DNA of 64,000 nt from Pseudorhodoferax sp. Leaf274 (GCF_001422445.1 NZ_LMNA01000007.1:62001-126000), one strand, 5' to 3'. Counted from the first letter of the stretch, positions 21,486 through 30,322 are shown. Numbers and translations: made by a program. The notes: a model not told the origin generated them from the sequence alone.

Positions 21486-22484
21486 TCAGGCCATCGCCAC
21501 CACCAGGCGCCCGCGCGTGGCGCGCTCGCGCATGCGTGCCATGGCCTCGGGCAGCTGGTCGAAGGCCGTCATCCGGGCGATGCGCGCCAGGTGGCGTGGC
21601 CGCAGGTCGCCGGCCAGCCGGGCCCAGACGGTGCGGCGCAGCGCCATGGGGCTGTTCGCGTTGATGCCGATCAGCCGCACGCCGCGCAGGATCAGCGGCA
21701 GCACGGTGGTGTGCAACTCGGCACCGCCGGCGTTGCCCAAGCTCGTGAGCACCGCATCCGGCGCGGCGCTGCGCAGCAGCCAGGCCAGCATCTCGCCGCC
21801 CACCGAATCCACCGCGCCGGCCCACTGGCCCTTGTCCAGCGGCCGGCCCGAGGGCACGGCGACAGACGTGTCCAGCACCGTGGCGGCGCCCAGCGCACGC
21901 AGGTAGCCGTCTGCGTCGCCCTTGCCGCTCACGGCCACCACCTCGTGGCCGCGCCCGGCCAGGATGTCGATGGCCACGCTGGCCACGCCGCCGGTGGCGC
22001 CCGTCACCACCACGGGCAGGCCGCCCGGCGCCAGGCCGTTGTGCTCCATCCAGTGCACGCACAGCGCGGCGGTGTAGCCGGCCGCGCCGAGCGTGGCCGC
22101 CTCCAGCAGGGTGAGGCCTTCGGGCAGCGCCAGCGCCCAGTCGGCACGCACGCGGGCGAACTCGGCATGGCCGCCGTCGTGGTCCACCCCGACGCCGAAG
22201 CCGTGCACCACCACCGCGTCGCCGGGCGCGAAGCGCGGGTCGCTCGAATGCTCCACGCGGCCCGAGAAGTCGATGCCGCCGGTGCGTGGGTACTGCCGCA
22301 CGATCTGGTTCAGGCCGGCCGCGGCCAGGGCGTCCTTGTAGTTGATGCTGGTATAGGCCACGCGCACCAGCAGCTCGCCGGGCGGCAGTTCATCGTGTGC
22401 CTGCGTCACGAAGCGGCCCGCCACCGGCGCGCCGGGCGCGTCCTGGTGCAGCCGGAAGGCACGGAACCGTTCAGGAGAGGCCAT
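21486..22484 (-). CDS. YhdH/AcuI-type quinone oxidoreductase (acrylyl-CoA reductase-like)
   Basis: A 332-residue zinc-independent medium-chain dehydrogenase/reductase. It has the GroES-like N-terminal part (YTSINYKDALAAAGLN, RTGGIDFSGRV), the NADPH-binding GATGGVASVA and GYTAAL segments, and the family end (LPEAMARMRERATRGRLVV). YhdH/AcuI members reduce acrylyl-CoA to propionyl-CoA. It is the last gene of a minus-strand operon with CoA-transferase, acyl-CoA dehydrogenase and a Bug receptor (2 bp after the Bug stop), so reduction of an enoyl-CoA in a carboxylate degradation pathway is likely. Exact substrate unknown. Confidence 0.88.
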   Translation of the reverse strand: MASPERFRAFRLHQDAPGAPVAGRFVTQAHDELPPGELLVRVAYTSINYKDALAAAGLNQIVRQYPRTGGIDFSGRVEHSSDPRFAPGDAVVVHGFGVGVDHDGGHAEFARVRADWALALPEGLTLLEAATLGAAGYTAALCVHWMEHNGLAPGGLPVVVTGATGGVASVAIDILAGRGHEVVAVSGKGDADGYLRALGAATVLDTSVAVPSGRPLDKGQWAGAVDSVGGEMLAWLLRSAAPDAVLTSLGNAGGAELHTTVLPLILRGVRLIGINANSPMALRRTVWARLAGDLRPRHLARIARMTAFDQLPEAMARMRERATRGRLVVAMA

Positions 22485-22486
22485 CG

Positions 22487-23494
22487 TCAGTCCGCCTTGA
22501 TGCCGGCGGCCTTGGCCACCTTGCCCCACTTGAGCGTCTCGGCCTGGATGTGGGCCGTGAACTCGGCCGGCGAGCAGCTTTCGGGCTCGATTCCCAGCCG
22601 CGCCAGGTGTTCGTGCATCTGCGGCGTGGCCAGCGCCTCCACCATGGCCTTGTGGAGCTTGGCGATCACGGCCGGCGGGGTGCCCGCCGGTGCCAGCAGG
22701 CCCCACCACGACGAGGCCTCCACCGGCACGCCCTGCTCCGCCATGGTGGGCACGTCGGGCATCAGCGCACTGCGCCGGCCTGCCGCCACGGCCAGCGGGC
22801 GCAGCTTGCCGCCCTTGATCATGGCGTTGGTCGGCGGCAGGTTGTCGAAGCTCAGGTCCAGCTGCTTTCCCACCAGCGCGGCCACCGCCTCCGAACTGCC
22901 CTTGTAGGGCACGTGCAGCAGTTGCACGCCAGTGTCGGTGCGGAACAGTTCGCCCGCCAGGTGCGGGATGCTGCCGTTGCCTGCCGTGCCATAGCTCAGG
23001 CCGTTCCTGCTGCTGCGCGCCTGCGCCACGAGTTGCTTGAAGTCCTTGACCGGCGAATCGGCATGCACCAGCACGTAGACCGGCGCCTTGGTGATGAGCG
23101 AGATGGGCGCCAGGTCGCGCTGGGCGTCGTAGGGCAGCTTGTCGAACAGCACCGCGTTGGTCGCCAGGTTGGCTGTGCCCAGCAGCAACGTGTAGCCGTC
23201 GGGCGCGGCGCGGGCCACGGCCAGCGTGCCGGTTTGCGTGGCGGCACCGGCCTTGTTCTCGACGATGAAGCTCTGGCCGAACACCTCGGACAGGCGCTGC
23301 CCGATGGCGCGCGCCGCCGTGTCTGCGCCGCCGCCGGGCGCGTAGGGCACGATGATGCGGACTGGCTTGTCCGGGTAGTCGGCGGCCCGGGCGGCGGGCA
23401 GCAGGCCGCCGAACGTGAGCAGCGCGGCGAGCAGCGCAGGCAGGGCGCGGCGCATGCAGGCCGCGCGCGGGGCAGTGGTGGTCCAGGCGTGCAT
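22487..23494 (-). CDS. Bug/TctC family periplasmic solute receptor
   Basis: A 335-residue tripartite tricarboxylate transporter substrate-binding protein. It has an N-terminal signal peptide (about residues 1-37, ending AARA) and the family opening YPDKPVRIIVPYAPGGGADT. Next come ARAAPDGYTLLLG, a YGTAGNGSIPHLAGELF ligand segment, HVPYKGSSEAV and WWGLLAPAGTP. It binds a carboxylate in the periplasm; no TctA/TctB membrane partners are nearby, as is usual for orphan Bug proteins. It sits between the acyl-CoA dehydrogenase and AcuI-like genes and probably captures the substrate of this operon. Confidence 0.94.
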   Translation of the reverse strand: MHAWTTTAPRAACMRRALPALLAALLTFGGLLPAARAADYPDKPVRIIVPYAPGGGADTAARAIGQRLSEVFGQSFIVENKAGAATQTGTLAVARAAPDGYTLLLGTANLATNAVLFDKLPYDAQRDLAPISLITKAPVYVLVHADSPVKDFKQLVAQARSSRNGLSYGTAGNGSIPHLAGELFRTDTGVQLLHVPYKGSSEAVAALVGKQLDLSFDNLPPTNAMIKGGKLRPLAVAAGRRSALMPDVPTMAEQGVPVEASSWWGLLAPAGTPPAVIAKLHKAMVEALATPQMHEHLARLGIEPESCSPAEFTAHIQAETLKWGKVAKAAGIKAD

Positions 23495-23529
23495 GGTGTC
23501 GTGTCTCCTCTGGGTGGTGGTCTGGCGGG

Positions 23530-24699
23530 TCAGCGCGGTTCGTGCCCGGCGCGCGCCAGCGTGCGCTTGGCGATGTTGAGTTGGTGGATCTGGCTCGTGC
23601 CCTCGTACAGCCGGAACAGCCGCACGTCGCGGTAGAAGCGCTCGATGGCATGGCCACGGATGAAGCCGCCGCCGCCCAGCATCTGCACGCAGCGGTCGGC
23701 CACCCGGCCGCACATCTCGGAAGCGAAGTACTTGCACATGGAGGCCTGCATGGTCACGTCCTCGCCGGCATCGCGCGCACGCGCCGTCTCCAGGATCAGC
23801 GCGCGCGCGGCGTGGATCTCGGTCTGGCAGTCGGCGATCAGCGCCTGCACCAGTTGGAAGCCCGCCACCGCCTGGCCGAACTGCCGGCGCTGCGCGGTAT
23901 GGTCCACGGCCTCGTCCAGCATGCGGATGGCCGGCCCCGTGCACAGTGCGGCCAGGTGGATGCGCTGCTTGTTCAGCACCTTCATCGCGGTGCGGAAACC
24001 CTGGCCGGTGTTGCCGGCGCCGCCCACGATCTGGTCCGCGTGCACGCGGCAGTGGTCGAAGTGCACCTCCGACACCGGCGAGCCGGCCTGGCCCATCTTG
24101 TCGTAGGGCACCCCGGTGCTGAGGCCCGGCGTCCCGCGCTCGACCAGGAAGGCGGTGATGCCGCGGGCGGACCGGTCCGCAGGGTCGGTGCGCGCCATCA
24201 CCGTGAACAGACCGGCGAGGGGCGCGTTGGTGATGAAGCACTTGCTGCCGTTCAGCACGTAGTGCTCGCCTTCGCGCACGGCGCTGGTGCTGAGCGCCAC
24301 GGCGTCCGAGCCTGCCTCGGGCTCCGTCAGCGCGAAGCAGCCCGTCAGCTCGCCACGCGCCATGCGCGGCAGGTAGCGGTCTTTCTGCGCCGGCGTGCCG
24401 TCGGCCACCAGCGCCTCGGAGCCGATGCCGGTGTTGGTGCCCACGCGGGCGCGGAAGGCCACGCTGGCCTGCGAGAGTTCCATCGCCGCCAGCACCAGTT
24501 CCTCGGTGGTCATGCCGGCGCCGCCGTAGGCCTCGGGGATGGACCAGCCGAAGTAGCCGCCAGCGGCCAGCTGGGCGACGAGGTCGTCGGGCACTGCGTC
24601 CAGCCGCTCGACCTCCGCCTCGCGCGGGATCATCTTCTCGCGCACCTGGCGGCGCACGTTGGCCAGCAGCTCGTCGAAGGCCTGGGGATCGCGGATCAT
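23530..24699 (-). CDS. Acyl-CoA dehydrogenase
   Basis: A 389-residue flavoprotein that introduces a 2,3 double bond in an acyl-CoA. Family features are GYFGWSIPEAYGG, the FAD signature ALTEPEAGSD, FITNAPLA, QFGQAVAGFQLVQ, and the C-terminal LYEGTSQIHQLNIAKR carrying the usual catalytic Glu. Length matches short/medium-chain family members. It follows the CoA-transferase by 16 bp and precedes the Bug gene by 35 bp. CoA activation followed by dehydrogenation and an AcuI-type step fits degradation of a short or branched carboxylate. Confidence 0.95.
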   Translation of the reverse strand: MIRDPQAFDELLANVRRQVREKMIPREAEVERLDAVPDDLVAQLAAGGYFGWSIPEAYGGAGMTTEELVLAAMELSQASVAFRARVGTNTGIGSEALVADGTPAQKDRYLPRMARGELTGCFALTEPEAGSDAVALSTSAVREGEHYVLNGSKCFITNAPLAGLFTVMARTDPADRSARGITAFLVERGTPGLSTGVPYDKMGQAGSPVSEVHFDHCRVHADQIVGGAGNTGQGFRTAMKVLNKQRIHLAALCTGPAIRMLDEAVDHTAQRRQFGQAVAGFQLVQALIADCQTEIHAARALILETARARDAGEDVTMQASMCKYFASEMCGRVADRCVQMLGGGGFIRGHAIERFYRDVRLFRLYEGTSQIHQLNIAKRTLARAGHEPR

Positions 24700-24715
24700 G
24701 GGTTGGCTCCTGGGT

Positions 24716-25960
24716 TCAGATGACGTGGGTGGCGCGCAGCGCGGCCAGATCCGCGGGCGTGAGGCCCAGCGCGCCGTAGACGGCGGCGTTGTGCTCGCCG
24801 CAGGCCGGCCCGGTGCGCGGTGGCGGCGGTGCGTGGCCGCCGAAGCGCGGCACCGCGGCCGGCGCGGGCACAGAGCCCAGCTCGGCATCGGGCAGGCGCA
24901 CGAAGGCGCCGCGCGCGCGCAGGTGCGGGTCGTCCAGCGCGTCGGCGATCGAGTAGATCTTGCTGAACGGCACGCCATGCGCCTGCAACCGCCCGGCCAG
25001 CGCGTCGAAGCCGTGCGCGGCGAACCACGCGGCGATGGCGCCGTCGACCTCGTCCAGGTTCCGCACGCGCGCGGGGTTGGTGGCAAAGCGCGGATCGTCG
25101 GCCAGCGCCGGCGTGTCCATCGCCGCGCAGAGCCGGCGGAAGATGCCGTCCGACGACCCCACCAGCGTGATCCACTGGCCGTCCTGCGTACGGTAGATGT
25201 TGGATGGCGCGGTGTAGCTGGCGCGCGCACCGCTGCGCCCGCGCACCTCGCCCAGGAATTCGTGCTCGGCCGCCAGCGGTTCCAGCACGCGCAGCAGCGC
25301 CTCGGTGGCCGACAGGTCCACCTCGCGGCCCGGCGCCTGCGGGTCGCGCGCCCGCTCTGCCGCCAGGCTGGCCAGCGCGAACGCGCCGAACAGGCCCGCG
25401 ATCGAATCGCCCACCGGGAAGTTGATGTGCAGCGGGTTGCCGCCGGCCTCGCCCGTCAGGTGGGCCAGCCCCCCCATGGCCTCGAAGATGCGCGCGAAGC
25501 CGGGCCGGCCGGCATAGGGCCCGGTCTGGCCGAAACCCGTGAGCCGCAGCACCGACAGGCGCGGGTTGGCCGAGCGCAGCGTGGCCCAGTCCAGGCCCCA
25601 GCGGTCCAGCGTGCCGGGGCGGAAGTTCTCCACCAGGATGTCGAAGCCGGCGATGAGCCGCAGGAACAACGCGCGGCCCTCGGGCTGGCGCACGTCCAGC
25701 GAGATGCCGGCCTTGCCGCGGTTGAGCACCTTCCAGTACAGGCCCGTGGGCGCCAGGCCGCGCAGCGGGTCGTTGCCCTCGGGCAGCTCGAGCTTGACCA
25801 CCTCGGCGCCGGCGTCGGCGCACAACGTGGCGGCAAAGGGTGCGGCCACCACGGTGGCCATGTCCAGGATGCGCAGGCCGGCCAGCGGGCCGGCCGGGCC
25901 GGTGGGTGCGGTGCTCATCGCACGGTGCGGCGCATCGGGCGCCACGGGTGTGTCGGTCAT
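24716..25960 (-). CDS. CaiB/BaiF family CoA-transferase
   Basis: A 414-residue family III CoA-transferase that moves CoA from a donor such as succinyl-CoA to a carboxylate. Motifs are GLRILDMATVVAAPFAATL, DAGAEVVKLELPEG, NRGKAGISLDVRQPEG, LVENFRPGTLDRWG, GRPGFARIFEAMGG, and REVDLSATEAL, where the active-site Asp is expected. First gene of the minus-strand operon facing the double IclR regulator. ATG 25960 is supported by a CAGGAGACC ribosome site; a second Met 14 residues in is an alternative. Confidence 0.94.
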   Translation of the reverse strand: MTDTPVAPDAPHRAMSTAPTGPAGPLAGLRILDMATVVAAPFAATLCADAGAEVVKLELPEGNDPLRGLAPTGLYWKVLNRGKAGISLDVRQPEGRALFLRLIAGFDILVENFRPGTLDRWGLDWATLRSANPRLSVLRLTGFGQTGPYAGRPGFARIFEAMGGLAHLTGEAGGNPLHINFPVGDSIAGLFGAFALASLAAERARDPQAPGREVDLSATEALLRVLEPLAAEHEFLGEVRGRSGARASYTAPSNIYRTQDGQWITLVGSSDGIFRRLCAAMDTPALADDPRFATNPARVRNLDEVDGAIAAWFAAHGFDALAGRLQAHGVPFSKIYSIADALDDPHLRARGAFVRLPDAELGSVPAPAAVPRFGGHAPPPPRTGPACGEHNAAVYGALGLTPADLAALRATHVI

Positions 25961-26018
25961 CGGGTCTCCTGTCGATCCGGTGCGCAGCTTAGAAAGCGCA
26001 CCCCGCGCCGGCCAGGCT

Positions 26019-26037
26019 TGTTTCGGTATATTGAACA
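26019..26037. promoter_or_regulatory. IclR-type operator candidate
   Basis: TGTTTCGGTATATTGAACA is an imperfect inverted repeat (TGTTTC/TGAACA arms, 5 of 6 pairing) in the 78-bp divergent region, directly before the IclR-fusion ATG. Its arms resemble TGTTCG-type half-sites of PcaR/PobR-like IclR proteins. Confidence 0.45.
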
Positions 26038-26038
26038 G

Positions 26039-27622
26039 ATGCCCGACCCCCGCTTTGCCACCAGCCTGGCGCACGGGCTGGCCCTGCTCGACGCCTTCGC
26101 CGATGCGCCCGCGGGCCTGACGAACGGCCAGCTGGCCGAACGCACCGGCTTGTCCAGGCCCAGCATCTCGCGCCTGTCCACCACGCTGGTGGCGCGCGGG
26201 CTGCTGCTGTTCGACACGCAGACGCGCCGCTACCGCCTGGGCAGCAGCGCGCTCACGCTGGGCTACCCGCTGCTGGCCAGCCTGGGCGTGCGGCGGCTGG
26301 CCCGCCTGCCCATGACCGAGCTGGCCGAGGCGCTGGGCGGCACCGTGTCGCTGGCCATGCGCGAGCGCGGCCGCATGGTCTACGTGGAGACCTGCCGCGG
26401 CCACCTGCGGCTGGCCTTCCGGCCCGACCTGGGCGCCGCGCTGCCCATGCTGCAGAGCGCTGCCGGCCGGGCCTGGCTGGCCAGCGCCGCGCCGGCCGAA
26501 CGCCGCGCCGTGCTTGCCCACCTGCGCCACCAGGCCGCGCCCCAGCACGCGGCCTGGACACCCGCGCTGGCCCAGGCCCTGCGCGACCTGGCGCGCCACG
26601 GCTTCTGCATGTCGCCGGGCCACTGGATGGCCGACGTGCACGCCGTGGCCGTGCCGCTGGACGTCCGGCTCGGCGGCGAACGCCTGGTTCTCAATTGCGG
26701 GCTGGCCGCGCGCGACCTGGCGCCCGGCGCGCTGGTCACGCGCGTGGGCCCGCTGCTGCGCACGCTGGCGCGCCGCATCGAGCAGGAATGGCAGGCCGAG
26801 CAGCCTGCGCCGCCCTGGCCTGCGCCAGCGCCCGCCCCGGCGCGCCGCGGCCGCGCGGGCGACGAGCCCGCCAGCGCCGCCGCGCAGACGCTGGCGCGCG
26901 GCCTGGACCTGCTGCACTGCTTCGCGCCCGGCGACGACCTGCTGGGCAACCGCGAGCTGGCGCGGCGCCTGGGCCTGTCGCCGCAGACCGTGGTGCGGCT
27001 CACCTACACGCTCACGCAGCTGGGCCTGCTGCGGCGCGATGCGCAGGGCGCGGGCTACCGACTGGGCGCCGGCGCCGTTGCCATCGCCCACCCCATGCTG
27101 GCCGGGCTGCGCGTGCGCAGCCTGGCGCGGCCGGCCATGCTGGCACTGTCGCAGCAGCTGGGCGCAGCGGTCTCGCTGGGCCTGCGCCACCAACTGGGCA
27201 TGGTCTACGTGGAGACCGCGTGGCGCACCGATGGCCGGCTGCTGCCGCCCGACACCGGCGCCGTGATGCCCATGCTGGCCACAGCCATCGGCCGCGCCTG
27301 GCTGGCCAGCGCCAGCGCGGCCGAGCGCAGGACGGTGCTGAACCAGATCCGCGTGCACGACCCGGCCGCGGCGCAGCGCTTCGAGGGGGCGGCCGAACAG
27401 GCGCTGGCCCAGCTCCGGCGCGACGGCCACTGCAGCTCGCGCGACTTCAGGCCGGAGATCGAGGCCGTGGCCGTGCCCTTCGCGCAGCCGGTGGATGCCG
27501 TGCGCTTCGTCATGAACTGCGGCGTGCTTGCGCCGCAGCCGCTGCCGGCCGCGCGCATACGCGCGCTGGGCGATGCGCTGGCCGGCGTGGTGCGGGCGCT
27601 GGAGACGGCGCTGCACGCCTGA
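26039..27622 (+). CDS. Tandem (double) IclR-family transcriptional regulator
   Basis: A 527-residue protein holding two complete IclR modules in one chain. Module 1 (about 1-255): winged helix LTNGQLAERTGLSRPSISRL and effector domain with GGTVSLAMRERGRMVYVET. Then comes a Pro/Ala/Arg linker (about 256-285). Module 2 (about 286-527): ARGLDLLHCFAPGDDLLGN, HTH ELARRLGLSPQTVVRL, and an effector domain with AAVSLGLRHQLGMVYVET. The halves are clearly homologous, including the RAWLAS and NCG segments. IclR proteins normally have a single module and act as dimers of dimers; the fusion would be a built-in dimer. Divergent from the CoA-transferase operon and probably its regulator. Confidence 0.92.
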   Translation: MPDPRFATSLAHGLALLDAFADAPAGLTNGQLAERTGLSRPSISRLSTTLVARGLLLFDTQTRRYRLGSSALTLGYPLLASLGVRRLARLPMTELAEALGGTVSLAMRERGRMVYVETCRGHLRLAFRPDLGAALPMLQSAAGRAWLASAAPAERRAVLAHLRHQAAPQHAAWTPALAQALRDLARHGFCMSPGHWMADVHAVAVPLDVRLGGERLVLNCGLAARDLAPGALVTRVGPLLRTLARRIEQEWQAEQPAPPWPAPAPAPARRGRAGDEPASAAAQTLARGLDLLHCFAPGDDLLGNRELARRLGLSPQTVVRLTYTLTQLGLLRRDAQGAGYRLGAGAVAIAHPMLAGLRVRSLARPAMLALSQQLGAAVSLGLRHQLGMVYVETAWRTDGRLLPPDTGAVMPMLATAIGRAWLASASAAERRTVLNQIRVHDPAAAQRFEGAAEQALAQLRRDGHCSSRDFRPEIEAVAVPFAQPVDAVRFVMNCGVLAPQPLPAARIRALGDALAGVVRALETALHA

Positions 27623-27699
27623 GGGGCTGCGCCGCGCAGTCGCCCCGGCCCAGCACCCAGCACCCGCCGCGCGGCACACGGTGCGCGGTGCGGGTGGCC

Positions 27700-28764
27700 T
27701 CAGAGGTCGTACGGCATGCTCCAGCGCAAGGGCAGCAGCTCGCGCACCATCTGCAAGGCAATCGCCTCGGGCGAGGGCGGCGGTGACTCCGGCTTGGCAG
27801 CGGGCGGCCGTTGCAGCCCGGTGGCCGCCAGCGCAGCGCCGATGGCGCGCAGCACTCCGCGCATCTGCGCAAGGTCCCGCATCCAGCGCGTGAACGCAGC
27901 CAGGCCAGCGGCCAAGGCCAGCGCCGCGCCCAGCAACAGGCTGACCAGGTCGATGCCGCCCGGCCGGGAGATGTCCGGAACCGGCACGGGTACGGGCACG
28001 GACACGGGCGCCACGGGCACGGCGGGCCGGGCCGCCAGCTCCAGCGCGGCCACGCGTTCGCGCAGGCGGGCTGCCTCGGCCTTGGCCTCCACCAGCTCGA
28101 CCACGGCCGCCTTGAACTGCGCAGAGTCACGCAGCTCGCGCAACTGCGCGTCGGACAGCTGCGGCCCCGGCGCGACGAGGAAACCGATGACCAGACCCGC
28201 CACCAGCGCCAGCGCGACAGCAAGCCACGACCGCGTGGTGTCCGGCGAACCCGTGTCGGCGGCCGCGCTGGCGGCGGACCTCACGAGACGGTAGAGCACC
28301 ACGCCCACTGCAGCGACGCACGCGATGGCCAGCACCCAGGCCAGCACGCCGGCAGACTGGAACTTCACGCCGATGCCCTTGCCCAGGTTGATCTCCATCG
28401 ACGTGGGCACCATCGAAGGATCGACCTTGCATTCCTGCGGCGGTGCGGGTGCCGGGCAAGCCGGCGGTGCCACGGTGGCCGGTGGCGCAGCGGCGCTGGC
28501 TGCAGCCATAGCCACAGGCACAGGCGCCGGGCTGCAATACACGTAGTTCTGCAGCAGCATCGGGATGCCCCTGGGCTCGGGGATCGCCACGGCCCTGGGC
28601 CCGGGCCGCACTGGCGGCCGCGGCGCCGAGGCCTGGCAGGCGGGCGGCTCGGGCACTGGCGCGGGCGCGTCGGCAGCGGCAGCCAACGCGGCCAGCGCCC
28701 ATGCGCCTGCACAAAGAAGCTGCAAGAACCGCCGCGCGCAGGCGGAGCGAAGACGTTGCACCAT
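27700..28764 (-). CDS. Unknown membrane protein with coiled coil
   Basis: A 354-residue protein I do not recognise. It starts with a signal-like segment (FLQLLCAGAWALAALAAA). A Pro/Ala-rich periplasmic region with a few Cys follows (to about 145), then TM near 145-167 (AWVLAIACVAAVGVVLY) and TM near 185-205 (WLAVALALVAGLVIGFLVA). A coiled-coil stretch comes next (LRELRDSAQFKAAVVELVEA, then KAEAARLRERVAALELAA), then a Val/Pro repeat (PVPVPVPV) and a third TM near 280-297. A GGGAGGA ribosome site precedes ATG 28764. The architecture suggests an envelope scaffold or sensor; the neighbours (IclR regulator, stress protein) do not define a role. Confidence 0.7.
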   Translation of the reverse strand: MVQRLRSACARRFLQLLCAGAWALAALAAAADAPAPVPEPPACQASAPRPPVRPGPRAVAIPEPRGIPMLLQNYVYCSPAPVPVAMAAASAAAPPATVAPPACPAPAPPQECKVDPSMVPTSMEINLGKGIGVKFQSAGVLAWVLAIACVAAVGVVLYRLVRSAASAAADTGSPDTTRSWLAVALALVAGLVIGFLVAPGPQLSDAQLRELRDSAQFKAAVVELVEAKAEAARLRERVAALELAARPAVPVAPVSVPVPVPVPDISRPGGIDLVSLLLGAALALAAGLAAFTRWMRDLAQMRGVLRAIGAALAATGLQRPPAAKPESPPPSPEAIALQMVRELLPLRWSMPYDL

Positions 28765-28930
28765 GGTTCCTCCCGTGGCCGCCCGGATGGGCTGCGCACA
28801 GGGTACTGCTGCAACGCGCCTGCGGCGTCCTCCAGCCGATGGAAGAAAGCGGCGCGGCCCAACCTGCAGCCAGCCGCACGCGCCGCGTGGCGCCGAGCGG
28901 CGCGCCCGGCACCGCCACCGGCTGATGCGC

Positions 28931-29035
28931 AACACCGTGCCGTGCATGCGCGGGCCCGGGCCTGCGACCGGCACCGTACGGTGCGCATCAGGGCCCCCGG
29001 CTCCGATGGGAACAGTGCGGTGCGCTTGTGGGCCC
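28931..29035. repeat. Three degenerate repeats at a 40-bp period
   Basis: Cores starting at 28931, 28971 and 29011 share a GTGCGGTGCG-like block followed by GGGCCC 4-6 bp later (copy 1 GTGCCGTGC, copy 2 GTACGGTGCGC, copy 3 GTGCGGTGCGC). The start-to-start distance is 40 bp twice. They lie in the 304-bp gap between the stress-protein gene end and the upstream unknown gene; nothing else is seen in that gap. They may be regulator sites or remnants of coding repeats. Confidence 0.6.
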
Positions 29036-29068
29036 TGCGCTGCGCCGGCGCCGCGGCACCCGGGGCGA

Positions 29069-29989
29069 TCAGGGCGCCGCGGCGTCCAGCCAGCCCAGGC
29101 GCTGGCGCGCCGCCTGCGCGCTGGTGGGCGGCGTGGGCAGCCACAGCACATCGCAGCGGGTGGCCGCGGCCAGGCGCTGCGCGAGCGATGGGCGCCACCG
29201 TTCGGCCCAGGGCCCGCGCCGCGGCTTGCCCACCACCAGCAGCGAGGCGCCGCGCGATTGCAGCGCCTGTAGCAGCCGGGCCGGCGCCGGCCCGCGCAGC
29301 ACCATGGCCTGGCCGGCCGGCAGGCCGGCGCGCACGAGCTGCTCGCCCAGCGCCAGCTCCGCGCGGCGGGTGGCCGTCTCCAGCCACGATTGCACGGCCG
29401 GCAAGGGCAGGTCGGCCGCGTGCAGGTGGCGCTGGATGGCCGGGTCGAGCACATGGCAGGCCAGCACCGCACGGGGCTGGCAGAGCCAGCCGGCCGCGCG
29501 CAGCAGCAACCCGGCGGCTTCGGCATCGAGCCCCGTGGCCACCAGCGCGCAGCGGTGCGCCGTGCCGGGCGGGCGGCGCGCGATGAGCACGGCGACACCC
29601 GCCTCGTGCAGCAGCCGGCCCGCCAGGCTGCCGCGCCACCAGGGCGCCGGCCCGCCCGGGGCCAGCGCGGCCGGGACGACCACGAGGTCGGCCACCTGCG
29701 CGTGCCGGCGCAGTACCGCACCGTCCTCGCCTTCCAGATCGACCGCCACCGCCGGCCGGATGCCGATGGCCGCCGCCATCGTGTCGGCCATGTCGGCCAG
29801 CGCGGCCCGCATGCGCACCGGCGGCGCGCTCGGCCCGTGGCGCGCGCTGGGGTGCCGCCCGGGCACGGCCATCGGCGCCACCAGGCTCAGCGCGGCGCCA
29901 TGCGCCCACGCGAGGCGCGCAGCGCGCCAGGCCGCCTGCACGCTGGCAGCGGACGAATCGACAACGGCCACGATGTGCCGCAATTGCAT
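29069..29989 (-). CDS. Tandem-domain universal stress protein (UspA family)
   Basis: A 306-residue cytoplasmic protein made of two Usp domains. Domain 1 opens HIVAVVDSSAASVQAAWRAA and ends GSLAGRLLHEAGVAVLIARR. Domain 2 opens CALVATGLDAEAAGLLLRAA and ends SLAQRLAAATRCDVLWLPT with the G-x-P-R-R-G element (VVGKPRRG). The ATP-binding G-2x-G-9x-G(S/T) pattern is only partly kept. An AAGGAG ribosome site supports ATG 29989. Usp proteins aid survival under starvation, oxygen limitation or other stress. It is downstream (same strand) of the glycine-zipper hydrolase, separated by a 333-bp region. Confidence 0.88.
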   Translation of the reverse strand: MQLRHIVAVVDSSAASVQAAWRAARLAWAHGAALSLVAPMAVPGRHPSARHGPSAPPVRMRAALADMADTMAAAIGIRPAVAVDLEGEDGAVLRRHAQVADLVVVPAALAPGGPAPWWRGSLAGRLLHEAGVAVLIARRPPGTAHRCALVATGLDAEAAGLLLRAAGWLCQPRAVLACHVLDPAIQRHLHAADLPLPAVQSWLETATRRAELALGEQLVRAGLPAGQAMVLRGPAPARLLQALQSRGASLLVVGKPRRGPWAERWRPSLAQRLAAATRCDVLWLPTPPTSAQAARQRLGWLDAAAP

Positions 29990-30282
29990 GGGAACTCCTT
30001 CATCGCATCGGATGCGAACGCAACGACCATCCCCGGCGCACAGGGCGCAACGGGGCCTTGGAGGACATGGGCCCGGAGATCGGCAGCGAGGAAGGGGAAA
30101 GCTTCGTGTGCGGACCGCCGGGCTCAGGAATGGCCGGCGGTTCGGCGCGGAGCGGCGCACCGGGCCGGCACGCGGCGCGCGCAGCACGGCCTTTCGGCGT
30201 GCTGGCGTGCGTGCGGGCGGACGTGGTGGCAGGAAGGCATGGGCGCGCAGTCTAGATGCGCACGGCGGCCCGTGGCGGCACA

Positions 30283-30298
30283 TGGGGCCATGGCCCCA
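30283..30298. promoter_or_regulatory. Perfect 16-bp palindrome
   Basis: TGGGGCCA/TGGCCCCA is a perfect palindrome in the 333-bp region 29990-30322 between the stress-protein gene and the hydrolase gene. That region holds no gene I can support. A related half-pattern (GGGGCCAGTGCCCC) occurs in the control region near 31570, so both may be sites of one regulator. Pattern only. Confidence 0.35.
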
Positions 30299-30322
30299 CG
30301 GCCCTTGCCAGATTGGCCGGCC

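Noticed and set aside
28931-29035. CRISPR array
   Set aside because: Only three units, poor repeat identity, no cas genes nearby; better described as degenerate 40-bp repeats.
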